Source: Crocinitomicaceae bacterium
GTDB lineage: Bacteria; Bacteroidota; Bacteroidia; Flavobacteriales_D; Crocinitomicaceae
Length of the DNA: 64,000 bases
Direction of reading: 5' to 3'
Assembly: GCA_024643725.1 (NCBI GenBank)
Contig: JAHEMJ010000014.1
Span: 186,001-250,000 of the forward strand
Position numbers and translations under genes: made by a program. Shown piece by piece: positions 17,182 to 27,513 of this stretch (positions within the stretch are counted from its first letter, which is position 1; each line of letters opens with the position of its first letter). The notes under the pieces are model-generated. The model made no database searches. It saw only the letters and a list, made by a program, of their open reading frames with translations, and was not told the DNA's origin.

Positions 17182-17812
17182 CGTTTAAAGGGAATACCTC
17201 TCGGAATGTTAAATTAATGCGTGAACGACTGACCTTTTTTTGCTGTGGGACTTGGTGCAACCAATTTTCTTGTAAGTCTCCACACATAACGAAGAGCGAG
17301 CCGGAAGGGAGTTCAAATCGTCTTTTCAGTGTTTTTATTTTCTTGTGTTTTAAATCGAAATAACGCGCCGCACCGAGACTTAAGGAAGCGATGATTGGTT
17401 TTTCACCTAGTTCCTTTTCGTTGTCCGAATGCCATCCCATTTTATCATTTCCATCTCGGTATAAATTCAGTAATACACTGTTGAAACGAACACCTTGTAT
17501 TACCTCCTGTATTTTGTTTTTTAATTGAATTAATGGTCCTGTCCATGGTTCCGGACGATTCAATTTTCCGGCATATGCATACACACACGTTGCATCTCCA
17601 TGCCAAGCCGTTTTTCTTGGTTCTAAATATTTTTTACCGAACACGACCACTTCATCTTGCCTCCATGCGATAGCATTCAGTAAGTACGTTTCCATTTTTA
17701 CCGCTTCTTGCGGAGTTAAAAAATCGCGCATGAACCAACACTCCCCATCTTCGAAGATAAATTTTTCAAATCCTGACGAATCCTGACGATGTTCGCTAAA
17801 CAAGTCTAACAT
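17171..17812 (-). CDS. AlkB-like 2-oxoglutarate/Fe(II)-dependent dioxygenase
   Basis: A 213-residue DNA/RNA alkyl-damage reversal enzyme of the AlkB superfamily. The Fe ligands are the HxD pair in GWHSDNE (about residue 130) and the distal His in NWLHQVP (about residue 192). The 2-oxoglutarate-binding Arg pair is in SRINLTFREV at the C-terminus. Upstream, RKTAWHGD and YAYAGK match substrate-side loops of AlkB homologues. Length is usual for ALKBH2/3-like bacterial forms. It stands alone between the tRNA unit and the RND exporter; its stop lies in a hairpin. Confidence 0.88.
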   Translation of the reverse strand: MLDLFSEHRQDSSGFEKFIFEDGECWFMRDFLTPQEAVKMETYLLNAIAWRQDEVVVFGKKYLEPRKTAWHGDATCVYAYAGKLNRPEPWTGPLIQLKNKIQEVIQGVRFNSVLLNLYRDGNDKMGWHSDNEKELGEKPIIASLSLGAARYFDLKHKKIKTLKRRFELPSGSLFVMCGDLQENWLHQVPQQKKVSRSRINLTFREVFPLNEKS

Positions 17813-17989
17813 TGCGCTTACAAATTGGGTGAATTCCTAAAAAATAAACACTTTAAAGTCAGATAAGTTCACTAAAACCAGCCTGAAATGGTTCAAACGA
17901 GCGCCAATTGAGCTGCCGTGTTTGACGGTTTTCTTCGTTTCTCCTAAATATTTCTTAACTTCACCCCTTGATTTTTAGAGAAACAATCT

Positions 17990-20638
17990 ATGTGGGGTAA
18001 ATTTGCAAGTATCATTTTAAGAAATCGATTATACATCATGGCAATTATTGCCTTGCTGACCGTTTTCTTTGGTTACTTTGCCTTCACCGCTTTGAAGGTG
18101 GATAATCGGTTGGGAAATACACTTCCAAAAGACAGTCCTGTTCAAATGGACTTCGAAAAATTCAAGCTTGAATTTGGTGAAGATGGCTCAACAATTGTGG
18201 TGGCGATTCAAACAGATTCCCTTTATACGAAACGAAATTTCACCAAGTGGAGAGAGTTATCGTATAAAATTTTAAAATATGACGGGGTTGAAAACGTCAT
18301 TTCTGAAGCCACCTTGTGGGGCTTGAAAAACAACATCAAGGAGCAAAAATTCGAACCGTATCAAATATTTGGAGATCCAAAAACGGCCTTTCAAGAAAAA
18401 TCCATTGATTCTTTAAAAAAGGAAATTCGCCACAATCCGATTTACCGAGGAATGCTCTATAACGACTCAACGAATGTTTCGTTGTTGTTGATTAGCATGA
18501 ATGAGAAATGTCTTTCGAATCCCAAAAAATCAAAAGTCGTTTTCGAAATTGAGAAGTTAGCAGCTTCCTATTCTCCTTATTTTGGTAAAGCATATTTCGC
18601 AGGACTTCCACACATTCGTGTGGTCATGGGAAAACGCATTGTTAATGAAATGTACATTTTCTTGGCCTTGTCTATCATCGCTTCTTCCCTTTTACTATAC
18701 CTGTTCTTCCGATCATTCCGTGTGATGATTCAGTGTAACATTGTGGTATTTGTATCGGTGATTTGGGCACTTGGAAGCATTGCGTTAATTGGCTACAAAC
18801 TCTCCATTATGATGGCTTTAATTCCGCCATTATTGATTGTGATTGGTGTTCCTAACTGTGTATTCTTAATTACGCGCTATCACCAAGAATATGTTCGAAC
18901 GAACATGAAGACCAAGGCGCTTTACATCATGATTCGTCGCATTGGTTCGGTTACATTCTTAACAAACTTAACCACAGCTGTTGGATTCGTAACGTTTACA
19001 AGTTCTGATAAATTAGCGCAATTTGGAATCATTTCGAGCTTGAATATCATGGTGGTGTTCGTGTTGTCACTCTGCATTATTCCGATCATGGCGTCTTATT
19101 CGAAACCGCCTAAACCACGTCATTTGAAACACCTTTATCGTGTTTATTCGAAAGGATTCTTGGAATATGTTGTCATCATCGTGACGAAATACCGGACATG
19201 GGTATACGTTGCTTCTGTCGCTCTCGTTGGAATCGGTATTTACGGAATGACGAAGATCATCGCGACTGGAAATATTACCGGAGACATTCCAGATGAAGAT
19301 CAAATTTTAATTGACTTGAAGTTTATCGAAAAGAACTTTGGTGGATCTATTCCGTTTGAAGTAACGGTAAACTACAAGCAAAAGGCACGTTTGTTTTCCC
19401 AAAAAACGTTAGAAAAAGTGGAGGAAATTCAACAAACCTTTGCGAAAGACACATTGTTCTCGAAGAGTTTATCTTATGTTGACTTCTTGAAATCCATCAA
19501 CATGAGTTACCATGGAAATAACCCGGAATTTTACCGAATGATTTCCAATAGAGACAAGCTTCGACTAAAACGTTACTTTGATAAATTTGATGTCAGCAGT
19601 TTAAATGGTGGTAATATTTCACTGAAAAACCTCATCGATACCACAAATACCACCTTGCGTATCCGTATGCAGATGAGAGAGCTAGGCTCGTACAAAGTTT
19701 CTGATAAAGTGGATGTTCTTCGTGCTAAAGTCGATAGCATTCTCAATCCGGAGAAAAAAGACTTCGAACGTTTGTATACGAAATACATCAAAGGAGATAA
19801 ATCAGCAGCAGACTCCTTGGTATTTAATTATTCCAGTATTTATAACAACGTCACCTCACTCCTTTCCAAAGGCAATAATCAATTGCAAATGTCCTTTGAT
19901 TTAGACCCAGAAAACCTTCGTCCTTATTTGACAAAAGCGAAATTTAAAGATGTGTTGCGCACCGCTATTGACCAAGAGTATTATGTTTCTACCTTCACCG
20001 GTACTGCAGTTGTTGTCTCGGAAGGAACAAAATATTTGTTCATCAACTTATTGCAAAGTTTGGTGTTTGCCATTATTTCCATTGCCATTCTGATGGCCTT
20101 TTTGTTTAGATCGTTTAAAATCATCGTCGTTTCCATGATTCCGAATATCATTCCTTTATTGGTTACTGCTGGAATTATGGGTTATTTTAAAATTCCATTG
20201 AAACCTTCAACGATTTTAGTGTTCGGTATCGCATTAGGAATTACGGTAGACAATGCCATCCTATTCTTAGCGAAGTACCGTCAGGAATTACGTGCACATT
20301 CATGGGATGTGAAGCATGCTATCTTACACTCGTTAAGAGAAACAGGTTTGGGTATTTTTTATACTTCCGTGATTTTATTCTTTGGGTTTATTATGTTCGT
20401 GTTCTCTCAATTTGGTGGAACAAAAGGACTGGGTCTATTGGTTTCTATTACTATTTTAGTTGGAATGGTGACAAATCTAATCATCCTTCCATCGCTCTTG
20501 TTAACTTTCGAGCGTAAATCATTTGTGAAGTCATTTGAAGAGCCTTATTTCGACATTTACGACGAAGAAACGGATTATGACACCGACAAACTTGAGGTTG
20601 AAATTGAAGGTATCCGCAAAGAAATTGAAGGGGAATAA
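17990..20638 (+). CDS. RND superfamily exporter, MMPL type
   Basis: An 882-residue proton-coupled exporter of the inner membrane. Layout is the RND duplication: one membrane helix (about residues 17-36), a large periplasmic domain, a five-helix bundle from about residue 218 to 370, a helix at about 403, a second periplasmic domain, and a final bundle from about 680 to 850. The motif GIALGITVDNAILFLAKYRQ lies in the second bundle and GVPNCVFLITRYHQ in the first; these transmembrane regions normally carry the proton-relay acids. The C-terminus is strongly acidic. Hopanoid/lipid exporters and MmpL proteins share the fold; the substrate is unknown. The 177-base gap upstream holds no clear element. 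Confidence 0.85.
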   Translation: MWGKFASIILRNRLYIMAIIALLTVFFGYFAFTALKVDNRLGNTLPKDSPVQMDFEKFKLEFGEDGSTIVVAIQTDSLYTKRNFTKWRELSYKILKYDGVENVISEATLWGLKNNIKEQKFEPYQIFGDPKTAFQEKSIDSLKKEIRHNPIYRGMLYNDSTNVSLLLISMNEKCLSNPKKSKVVFEIEKLAASYSPYFGKAYFAGLPHIRVVMGKRIVNEMYIFLALSIIASSLLLYLFFRSFRVMIQCNIVVFVSVIWALGSIALIGYKLSIMMALIPPLLIVIGVPNCVFLITRYHQEYVRTNMKTKALYIMIRRIGSVTFLTNLTTAVGFVTFTSSDKLAQFGIISSLNIMVVFVLSLCIIPIMASYSKPPKPRHLKHLYRVYSKGFLEYVVIIVTKYRTWVYVASVALVGIGIYGMTKIIATGNITGDIPDEDQILIDLKFIEKNFGGSIPFEVTVNYKQKARLFSQKTLEKVEEIQQTFAKDTLFSKSLSYVDFLKSINMSYHGNNPEFYRMISNRDKLRLKRYFDKFDVSSLNGGNISLKNLIDTTNTTLRIRMQMRELGSYKVSDKVDVLRAKVDSILNPEKKDFERLYTKYIKGDKSAADSLVFNYSSIYNNVTSLLSKGNNQLQMSFDLDPENLRPYLTKAKFKDVLRTAIDQEYYVSTFTGTAVVVSEGTKYLFINLLQSLVFAIISIAILMAFLFRSFKIIVVSMIPNIIPLLVTAGIMGYFKIPLKPSTILVFGIALGITVDNAILFLAKYRQELRAHSWDVKHAILHSLRETGLGIFYTSVILFFGFIMFVFSQFGGTKGLGLLVSITILVGMVTNLIILPSLLLTFERKSFVKSFEEPYFDIYDEETDYDTDKLEVEIEGIRKEIEGE

Positions 20639-20653
20639 AAATCCTGACATCAT

Positions 20654-20682
20654 AAAAAAGGCAGCTAAACGCTGCCTTTTTT
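20654..20682. terminator. Bidirectional intrinsic terminator
   Basis: Stem GGCAGC / GCTGCC with flanking A and T runs and a five-base loop. T tracts follow the stem on both strands, so it can end both the exporter gene and the convergent PaaZ-like gene. Confidence 0.88.
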
Positions 20683-20701
20683 CTTTTATCTGGAATCTGA
20701 A

Positions 20702-22747
20702 TTAATCATTTAATTTCTTCACCATCGTTAAAATAGTTGCTAACGCAACCGTTTCTCCTGTTTCATCATAAACATCCACTAGGAATTTAACGATGCCTTT
20801 TGGAATGTCGTCTTCAGATCTTTTCTCTTGATCGATTTTCTCTTTCACTGTAAAACGAACTCCGATCGTTGCGCCTGGATATACCGGTTTGGTGAAACGT
20901 GCTTCGTCAATACCATAATTAAGTAAAACAGGTCCTTTTTTAGGATCCACGAATAACCCTGCCGCTTTCGAAAGAATGAAGTAACCATGAGCAACTCTGC
21001 GCTCAAAAATGGTTCCTTCCAATGAGGTCGCATCCATGTGTGCATAGAAATTGTCTCCGGATACATTCGCAAAGTTTACGATGTCCGCATCGCTTACCGT
21101 GTGCTTGTGTGTAAATACTGTTTCACCTACAATTAATTCCTCGAAGTGTTTTCTAAAGACATGAGGATTCGCTTCTGGCATTTCTGCGCCTACTTGAAAT
21201 TGTTCAGTAATGGCTGTAATCGTTGTAGGATGTCCCTGAATGGCTGTACGTTGCAAATAATGCAATACTCCGCGTTTTCCACCCATTTCTTCACCGCCAC
21301 CAGCTCTACCTGGTCCACCATGTGTTAACAATGGCATTGGCGATCCATGTCCAGTGCTTTCTTTCGCACATTGTTCATTCAACACTAAAATGCGTCCGTG
21401 CATGCTTGCCGCACCAACAACGTAATCACGTGCCTCTTGATTGTCCGGTGTTACGATCGAAGAAACCAAGGAACCTTTACCCATTTTAGCTAATTCAATC
21501 GCATCATCTATTTCCTTGTACGGCATAATTGTCGCAACAGGCCCAAATGCCTCGATATCGTGGACTGCAGTTTGTTGGAATGGCTGATTGTTTCTAAACA
21601 AAACAGGAGGGAAAAAGGCCTCTCGTTTTGCGGTAGATCCTTTTAGTTCAAAATGATCCAAATCACCAAAAACAATTTGTTGCGATTTTGCTAACTCATC
21701 TACAGATGCGCGAACACGTTCCGCTTGCAAACGAGTTGCCAATGGTCCCATGCGCACTCCTTCCTCCGAAGGATTCCCCATAATGGTCGTGGCTAATCTA
21801 GATGAAATCGCCACTTGTACCTCATCGATTAATTCATCAGGCACAAGAATGCGTCGAACAGCTGTACATTTTTGTCCGGCTTTTATGGTCATTTCCTTAA
21901 CCGTTTCTTTTATAAACAAGTCGAATTCCGCCGTTCCGGGAACTGCTTTTTTACCTAATATTGTCGCATTCAGTGAATCTGCTTCTAGGTTGAACGAAAC
22001 ACTTTGTTCAGAAATACGAGGCAAACCTTTCAATAATTTTCCTGTTGCTGCACTTCCTGTAAATGTGACCATGTCACGTGTGTCCACATGATCCAAAATT
22101 CCTCTTCCCAATCCACAAATCAATTGTAAAGATCCTTCTGGTAAAATGTTGGAAGCAATGATGTCGCGCACCACCACCTCTGTTAAGAAACAGGTATATT
22201 CAGATGGTTTCACTAATGCCGGGACTCCAGCCATTAGATTCACAGCGATTTTCTCCAGCATTCCCCAAACAGGAAAGTTAAAGGCGTTGATATGAACGGC
22301 TACCCCTTCTTTCGGCACCATGATATGGTGTCCGATAAATGTTCCGTTTTTGGATAATGGAGCCGCTGTTCCGTCCACATAATAAGGTAAATCGGGGAAC
22401 TGTCTTCTAAGTGACGCGTTTGCGAATAAATTTCCGATGCCTCCTTCGATATCGATCCAAGAATCCACTTTTGTTGCCCCGGTCCATGCACTAACTTCAT
22501 AGTAACGGGCTTTGCGTTCCATTAAATAAAGCGCCAATGCTTTCAACATTCTTCCGCGTTCTTGAAAAGTCATTTTACGAAGTGCGCGTCCACCTACTCG
22601 GCGTCCGTAGTCCAGCACTTGTTCGTAATCAATTCCCGCGCTTGAAACAGTTCCTATTTCGGAATGATCGATGGCATTAAACAATTGTGTTTCTACACCA
22701 TCTCCATTCATCCACTTGCCAAGGACATAATTTTGAAAAGTCACCAT
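20702..22747 (-). CDS. paaZ: PaaZ-like bifunctional aldehyde dehydrogenase/enoyl-CoA hydratase
   Basis: A 681-residue fusion. Residues about 1-520 are an aldehyde dehydrogenase with catalytic Cys in AGQKCTAVRR and general-base Glu in FNLEADSLN. Residues about 540-681 are a MaoC-type hotdog hydratase with the Asp/His pair in SGDNFYAHMD. PaaZ opens the oxepin-CoA ring and oxidises the resulting semialdehyde in aerobic phenylacetate breakdown. The other paa genes are not in the window, so pathway use is inferred from the fusion. The gene follows rseP by 10 bases in the same direction, and it ends at a bidirectional terminator. Confidence 0.9.
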   Translation of the reverse strand: MVTFQNYVLGKWMNGDGVETQLFNAIDHSEIGTVSSAGIDYEQVLDYGRRVGGRALRKMTFQERGRMLKALALYLMERKARYYEVSAWTGATKVDSWIDIEGGIGNLFANASLRRQFPDLPYYVDGTAAPLSKNGTFIGHHIMVPKEGVAVHINAFNFPVWGMLEKIAVNLMAGVPALVKPSEYTCFLTEVVVRDIIASNILPEGSLQLICGLGRGILDHVDTRDMVTFTGSAATGKLLKGLPRISEQSVSFNLEADSLNATILGKKAVPGTAEFDLFIKETVKEMTIKAGQKCTAVRRILVPDELIDEVQVAISSRLATTIMGNPSEEGVRMGPLATRLQAERVRASVDELAKSQQIVFGDLDHFELKGSTAKREAFFPPVLFRNNQPFQQTAVHDIEAFGPVATIMPYKEIDDAIELAKMGKGSLVSSIVTPDNQEARDYVVGAASMHGRILVLNEQCAKESTGHGSPMPLLTHGGPGRAGGGEEMGGKRGVLHYLQRTAIQGHPTTITAITEQFQVGAEMPEANPHVFRKHFEELIVGETVFTHKHTVSDADIVNFANVSGDNFYAHMDATSLEGTIFERRVAHGYFILSKAAGLFVDPKKGPVLLNYGIDEARFTKPVYPGATIGVRFTVKEKIDQEKRSEDDIPKGIVKFLVDVYDETGETVALATILTMVKKLND

Positions 22748-22757
22748 ACAGAAATTT

Positions 22758-24167
22758 TTAAAAAGAAGATATCCAACGAATTAAGTCGTTTCCGTTGGCA
22801 TATACCATTAGGGTTAATAATAATACGATTCCCACCATTTGCGCGTATTCCAATACTTTTTGTGGAGCTTCCTTACCTGTAATCATTTCGTACAACAAGA
22901 AAACAACGTGACCACCATCTAATGCTGGAATTGGCAGGATGTTCATGAAGGCTAAAATAATGGACAAAAGCGCTGTTGAAAGCCAAAACGACTCCCAGTC
23001 CCAAACTGGAGGGAACATGTTTCCAATTGCCGCAAATCCACCAATGGATGTCGCTCCTTTTTTTGTAAAAACGAATTTAAATTGAGCGATATAATCCGAA
23101 AGCGTATTTTTTCCATATGTCATTCCGATGGAAATGCTTTTACCTAGTCCATAGTGTCTGGTTTGAATGGCAGAAGAATCGATCAGGATTTTGCCACTTG
23201 TTTGAAATCCAATGGTTCCATCTTGTTTCACTTTTGCCGTTAATTCCAAGGTGTCTTTTCCGCGTAAAACAGTCAAGTCGGTTCTTTTTCCTTTTGACTC
23301 ATATAATCCTTTCGATAATTCATCAAAATAATGAACCGGTTCATTTCCTACGGCTAAAATCACATCGTTCTTTTTCAATCCAGCTTTTTTTGCTGGTGAA
23401 TTTTTAACGACCTCGCCCACACTATGCGCAGATGACCTTAGTCCAAAAGCCGGAAGGGCGCCAACTTGAAATAAGGTTTTGTCAATGTCTTTTGGTAATC
23501 GAATGCTTTCTTTTGTTCCGTCTGGATGCAGAACGGTCAAATTTCGCGCATCACGGAACATGATTCCTTTATTGAGTTCGTCTAAATTCAAGACTTCCTT
23601 TCCTTCCAACGTGAGTACTTTGTCCCCTGAACTCAAGTGGTGTTTTTCTAAATAGGGATGAACACTTAATCCATGTGCTAAATTCACAGGTTTCAACTCC
23701 ATTTGGCCCCAAGTGAAGACAACTCCAATGTATATTACAAATCCCAACACGAGATTCACAACAACTCCACCAATCATAATAATGAGTCGTTGCCATGCTT
23801 TTTTAGAACGAAATTCCCACGCTTGAGCAGGTTGTTTCAGCTGCTCCGTATCCATGGATTCATCAATCATCCCGGCAATTTTTACGTATCCACCAAGTGG
23901 CAACCAACCAAAGCCCCATTCAGTGCTGTCGGCATCTTCTTTCCATTCTTTCGGGGAATCCTTGGTAAACCAAGCTGTTTTTGTCACCCCATTCACTTTC
24001 TTTCTGCGAAAAACCGAGAAGAAAGGATTAAAGAACAGGTAAAACTTTTCAATGCGCGTTTTAAATAATCGTGCAGGAATAAAATGTCCAAATTCATGAA
24101 GTGTGACTAAAATAGCCAAGGATAAAAATAGCTGTGCCGCTTTGATTAAAATTGTGAAAAAATCCAT
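22758..24167 (-). CDS. rseP: RIP metalloprotease (site-2 protease)
   Basis: A 469-residue intramembrane zinc protease. The HExxH motif is HEFGH in the first membrane segment (about residue 24) and the third ligand Asp is in PIPALDGGH (about residue 415). One or two PDZ-like regions lie between, including AGLKKNDVILAVG near residue 275. The insert between the catalytic site and the second helix is longer than in E. coli, as is usual in Bacteroidota. It cleaves membrane-anchored regulators or signal-peptide remnants; the partner here is unknown. Confidence 0.92.
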   Translation of the reverse strand: MDFFTILIKAAQLFLSLAILVTLHEFGHFIPARLFKTRIEKFYLFFNPFFSVFRRKKVNGVTKTAWFTKDSPKEWKEDADSTEWGFGWLPLGGYVKIAGMIDESMDTEQLKQPAQAWEFRSKKAWQRLIIMIGGVVVNLVLGFVIYIGVVFTWGQMELKPVNLAHGLSVHPYLEKHHLSSGDKVLTLEGKEVLNLDELNKGIMFRDARNLTVLHPDGTKESIRLPKDIDKTLFQVGALPAFGLRSSAHSVGEVVKNSPAKKAGLKKNDVILAVGNEPVHYFDELSKGLYESKGKRTDLTVLRGKDTLELTAKVKQDGTIGFQTSGKILIDSSAIQTRHYGLGKSISIGMTYGKNTLSDYIAQFKFVFTKKGATSIGGFAAIGNMFPPVWDWESFWLSTALLSIILAFMNILPIPALDGGHVVFLLYEMITGKEAPQKVLEYAQMVGIVLLLTLMVYANGNDLIRWISSF

Positions 24168-24186
24168 GTTCTTTTTTTATGAATAA

Positions 24187-24194
24187 CAAATATA
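24187..24194 (-). promoter_or_regulatory. -7 promoter element TATATTTG before rseP
   Basis: Perfect TAnnTTTG match on the minus strand, 19 bases before the rseP ATG. It would separate rseP-paaZ from the polA unit. Confidence 0.55.
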
Positions 24195-24220
24195 CGCTTA
24201 ATAGGCTTGAGGATTGAGAA

Positions 24221-27043
24221 CTAATGTGCTTCCAACCAATTTGGCGCCAACTTTAATTCTACTTCCATTGGAACGACGAGTTGAACAGCGCTTTCCATTG
24301 CTTCTTTGACCAACTGTTGCATGCGGGCTTCTTCAGAAACATGGACATCGAACACAAGTTCATCATGCACTTGCAAAATCATTTTCGACTGAACATTTTC
24401 TTTATGCATTGCTTTATGAACGGAGATCATGGCCAATTTAATAATGTCTGCAGCGGATCCCTGAATGGGGGCATTTACTGCATTTCGCTCAGCAAATCCT
24501 CGCACGACTGCATTGGCAGAATTAATGTCGGGCAAATACCTTCTTCGCTTCATAATGGTTTCCACATAGCCCGTTTCTCGCGCTTGAGCAATGACGTTTT
24601 CCATGTATTTTTTTATCGTGCTATACTGTTCAAAATAAGCATCGATGATTCCCTTTGCTTCTGTGCGTGAAATTGATAAATTTTGTGATAACCCAAATGC
24701 GGATTGACCATAGATGATTCCGAAATTTACTGCCTTAGCCGCACTTCGTTGATCTCGTGTGACCTCGTTAATTGGCGTATGAAATACGTTTGCTGCCGTT
24801 GCTGCGTGAATATCGTGTCCTTGTTGAAAGGCTTCAATCATATTTGGGTCCTCACTTAATGCCGCAATGATACGTAACTCAATCTGAGAGTAATCTACGG
24901 CCATTAATTGAAAATCTTTCCCCCGCGCCACAAATGCCCGGCGAATTTCTCGTCCCTTCGCGGAGCGAATCGGAATGTTTTGAAGATTCGGGTTATTTGA
25001 ACTCAAGCGCCCTGTTGCTGTAACAGTTTGCATAAAGTTGGTGTGAATGCGTCCATCGATGCGATCACACATGGTTGGAAGTGGATCGACATAAGTACTT
25101 TTTAACTTTCTCAACTGACGGTATTCCAAAATCATCGGAATAATTGGGTGGTCATGTTCGTGTTTTTGAAGAATGTCTTCTGAGGTCGCGTATTGACCTG
25201 TTTTTGTTTTCTTTGCCTTACTAGATATTTTTAATTTTTCGAATAATATTTCTCCCAATTGTTTTGGTGAATCGATATTGAAATCTTCTCCAGCTGCGGC
25301 TTTAATTTCTGAATCCAAACGAATCAAGGTCTGGTCTAATTCTTTCGAATAGTCAATAAGCGCTGGAACATCAATGGAAATCCCCTCGTATTCCATGTCT
25401 TTTAGGACTTTTACCAATGGCATTTCCATCTTGTAAAACAACTCGGATAGATGGGGTTTTTGAATTTCGGGTTCAAACAATTGTTTTAGTTGGAACGTGA
25501 TATCCGCATCTTCACAAGCATAGTCACAGATTTCCTCTGGTTTCAAATCACGCATATTTCCTTGTCCCTTTCCTTTTTTTCCGATTAAAGTTTCAATTGA
25601 AACTGGTTGATAATTCAGATAAAAAGTGGAAAGGAAGTCCATGCTTTGTTTCGCCTCAGGATTGATCAAATAGTGCGCGATCATCGTATCAAACAAAGGT
25701 TCTGCCACTTCAATTCCGTAGCGTTGCAACACTTTTAAATCATATTTAATGTTGTGTGCGATTTTCTCAATGGAAGGGTCTTGAAATAAAGGATTAAATT
25801 CTTCCACGATTTTCTTTGCTTCTTGAAAATCTGCAGGGACAGGCACATAGAACGCTTCACGAGCTTTGTAAGAAAAAGAGAATCCCACTAAGTCTGCGTG
25901 CAATGCATCGATGTCCGTTGTTTCCGTATCAAAACAAACTTGTGAATGCTTCAATAAAATTTCAAGGAGTTCCTTACGTTCTTCTGCCGTTGAAATCAAA
26001 TGGTAACTTGGGCGCTCAGTCGCGATCGTTTTGTAATTAGCTGTCGGTGTCGCTTCTTGTGGTTCAATCATACTCTGCATTCCGAACAAATCAAGTTGCG
26101 AAGAATCAGGTGACGCTTTCGTTGTAGTTGCGGCCGGTGCCGACACAACAATTTCTTCACCAATAACTCGTTTCGCTAATGTGCGAAATTCGAGCTCTGT
26201 AAAAATGTCTAACACTTTTTCCGGATTGACATCACACATAATCAATTCCTCTTCCTTGAACTCGACGTCAACGTCACAAATTATCGTAGCCAGCATTTTT
26301 GAAATGCGTCCTTGTTCCGCAAAATTGATCACGTTTTCTTGTTGTTTTCCTTTCAATTCATGTGCATGATCGATGAGGTTTTCTACAGAACCGTATTTAG
26401 CGATGAGCGTTTTGGCTGTTTTTTCCCCTATTCCAGGAATTCCAGGAATATTATCTGAAGCATCTCCCCAAAGTCCTAGAATATCAATGACTTGTTCTGG
26501 GCGTTCCACTTCAAATTTTTCGCGGACTTCTTTTACTCCCATGATTTCAGGCGGATTTCCTCCTCTACCCGGTTTGAACATAAAAATGTTCTCACTCACC
26601 AATTGTGCATAATCCTTGTCCGGCGTCATCATATAAGTCAGAAAGCCTCTTTTTTCAGCCATTTTTGCCACGGTTCCAACCACGTCATCTGCCTCAAAAC
26701 CAGGCACCTCCAAAATGGGAACATTGAAGGCTTCCACGATTTGTTTGATCGGATGAATCATCGATCGGATATCCTCCGGCATTTCCTCTCGTTGAGCCTT
26801 ATATGCGGCAAACTCCTCTTGACGATGTGCCGATCCACCGGGTGGGTCAAATACGACCGCCAGATGTGTGGGTTTTTCATTTTTGATCACATCGATGAGC
26901 ACATTGGTAAATCCAAAGGCAGCAGAGGTGTTTTGACCTTTTGAATTCACACGTGGGTTTTTCGAAAATGCAAAATACGCACGGTAGATCAACGCATATG
27001 CGTCTAGTAAAAATAATTTTTTTGGGTGTTCGGCTGAGAGCAT
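24221..27043 (-). CDS. polA: DNA polymerase I
   Basis: A 940-residue three-domain repair polymerase. Residues about 1-300 are the 5'-3' nuclease (start LLDAYALIYRAYFAF, GIPGIGEKTA). About 350-540 is the 3'-5' exonuclease, with intact FDTETTDID, NIKYDLKVL and YACEDAD motifs, so proofreading should work. About 560-940 is the polymerase, with VDYSQIELR and VHDELVFDV holding the metal-binding Asp residues. The start overlaps the stop of the upstream lipoprotein gene by one base, suggesting coupled translation. Confidence 0.97.
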   Translation of the reverse strand: MLSAEHPKKLFLLDAYALIYRAYFAFSKNPRVNSKGQNTSAAFGFTNVLIDVIKNEKPTHLAVVFDPPGGSAHRQEEFAAYKAQREEMPEDIRSMIHPIKQIVEAFNVPILEVPGFEADDVVGTVAKMAEKRGFLTYMMTPDKDYAQLVSENIFMFKPGRGGNPPEIMGVKEVREKFEVERPEQVIDILGLWGDASDNIPGIPGIGEKTAKTLIAKYGSVENLIDHAHELKGKQQENVINFAEQGRISKMLATIICDVDVEFKEEELIMCDVNPEKVLDIFTELEFRTLAKRVIGEEIVVSAPAATTTKASPDSSQLDLFGMQSMIEPQEATPTANYKTIATERPSYHLISTAEERKELLEILLKHSQVCFDTETTDIDALHADLVGFSFSYKAREAFYVPVPADFQEAKKIVEEFNPLFQDPSIEKIAHNIKYDLKVLQRYGIEVAEPLFDTMIAHYLINPEAKQSMDFLSTFYLNYQPVSIETLIGKKGKGQGNMRDLKPEEICDYACEDADITFQLKQLFEPEIQKPHLSELFYKMEMPLVKVLKDMEYEGISIDVPALIDYSKELDQTLIRLDSEIKAAAGEDFNIDSPKQLGEILFEKLKISSKAKKTKTGQYATSEDILQKHEHDHPIIPMILEYRQLRKLKSTYVDPLPTMCDRIDGRIHTNFMQTVTATGRLSSNNPNLQNIPIRSAKGREIRRAFVARGKDFQLMAVDYSQIELRIIAALSEDPNMIEAFQQGHDIHAATAANVFHTPINEVTRDQRSAAKAVNFGIIYGQSAFGLSQNLSISRTEAKGIIDAYFEQYSTIKKYMENVIAQARETGYVETIMKRRRYLPDINSANAVVRGFAERNAVNAPIQGSAADIIKLAMISVHKAMHKENVQSKMILQVHDELVFDVHVSEEARMQQLVKEAMESAVQLVVPMEVELKLAPNWLEAH

Positions 27044-27513
27044 TACGGTTGGTCTAAGTTAAAATTCAAATTTTTCGGTGAAATCGTCTTTGTGTAATTC
27101 ACCGGTATTTTAATGGGGATAAATAACAGTCCAGTCTTTACTTTTCCCCGCAATTGTAATTGTGCGGAATCTTTAAAACGATAGACCATTAACTTGGCCA
27201 TGATTTCGTCTTCAAAAGTCACGTGAGATAGGCTATTCAACTGATTATCCTTATTCGCCTTTAAACGGATTTTCTCATCCAAATAAAGGTCTCCCCATTT
27301 TTTTCCGTCCACATAAACTTCCAATGTAGATGGTTTTATTTTAATGGGAAGCCATGTATTATTGTGGACCGTACTTTGAATGCGAAAGGCCGCTTCATCC
27401 ATGTTTAGCTTTTCCAATTTTGAACCATCATAACTAACAAATTCAACAGGTTCTTCAAAGGAAGCACAAGATGCCACACAGAAAAGGAGAAATAGAAAAC
27501 TAAGCGTTTTCAT
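27043..27513 (-). CDS. Small lipoprotein, LEA14-like
   Basis: A 156-residue protein with a lipoprotein signal (hydrophobic residues 3-14, CASC region with likely lipidated Cys16). The rest is a single beta-rich domain with NNTWLPIKIKPSTLEVYVDGK, a pattern typical of LEA type 2/WHy-domain proteins of Bacteroidota. The role is unknown; such domains are often seen in envelope or desiccation contexts. It overlaps the M20 peptidase by 14 bases upstream and polA by one base downstream, so the three form one transcription unit. Confidence 0.75.
   Translation of the reverse strand: MKTLSFLFLLFCVASCASFEEPVEFVSYDGSKLEKLNMDEAAFRIQSTVHNNTWLPIKIKPSTLEVYVDGKKWGDLYLDEKIRLKANKDNQLNSLSHVTFEDEIMAKLMVYRFKDSAQLQLRGKVKTGLLFIPIKIPVNYTKTISPKNLNFNLDQP

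Noticed and set aside
26181-26944. Several plus-strand frames of 60-150 codons opposite polA
   Set aside because: Shadows of the polA coding sequence; no domain, start signal or promoter.
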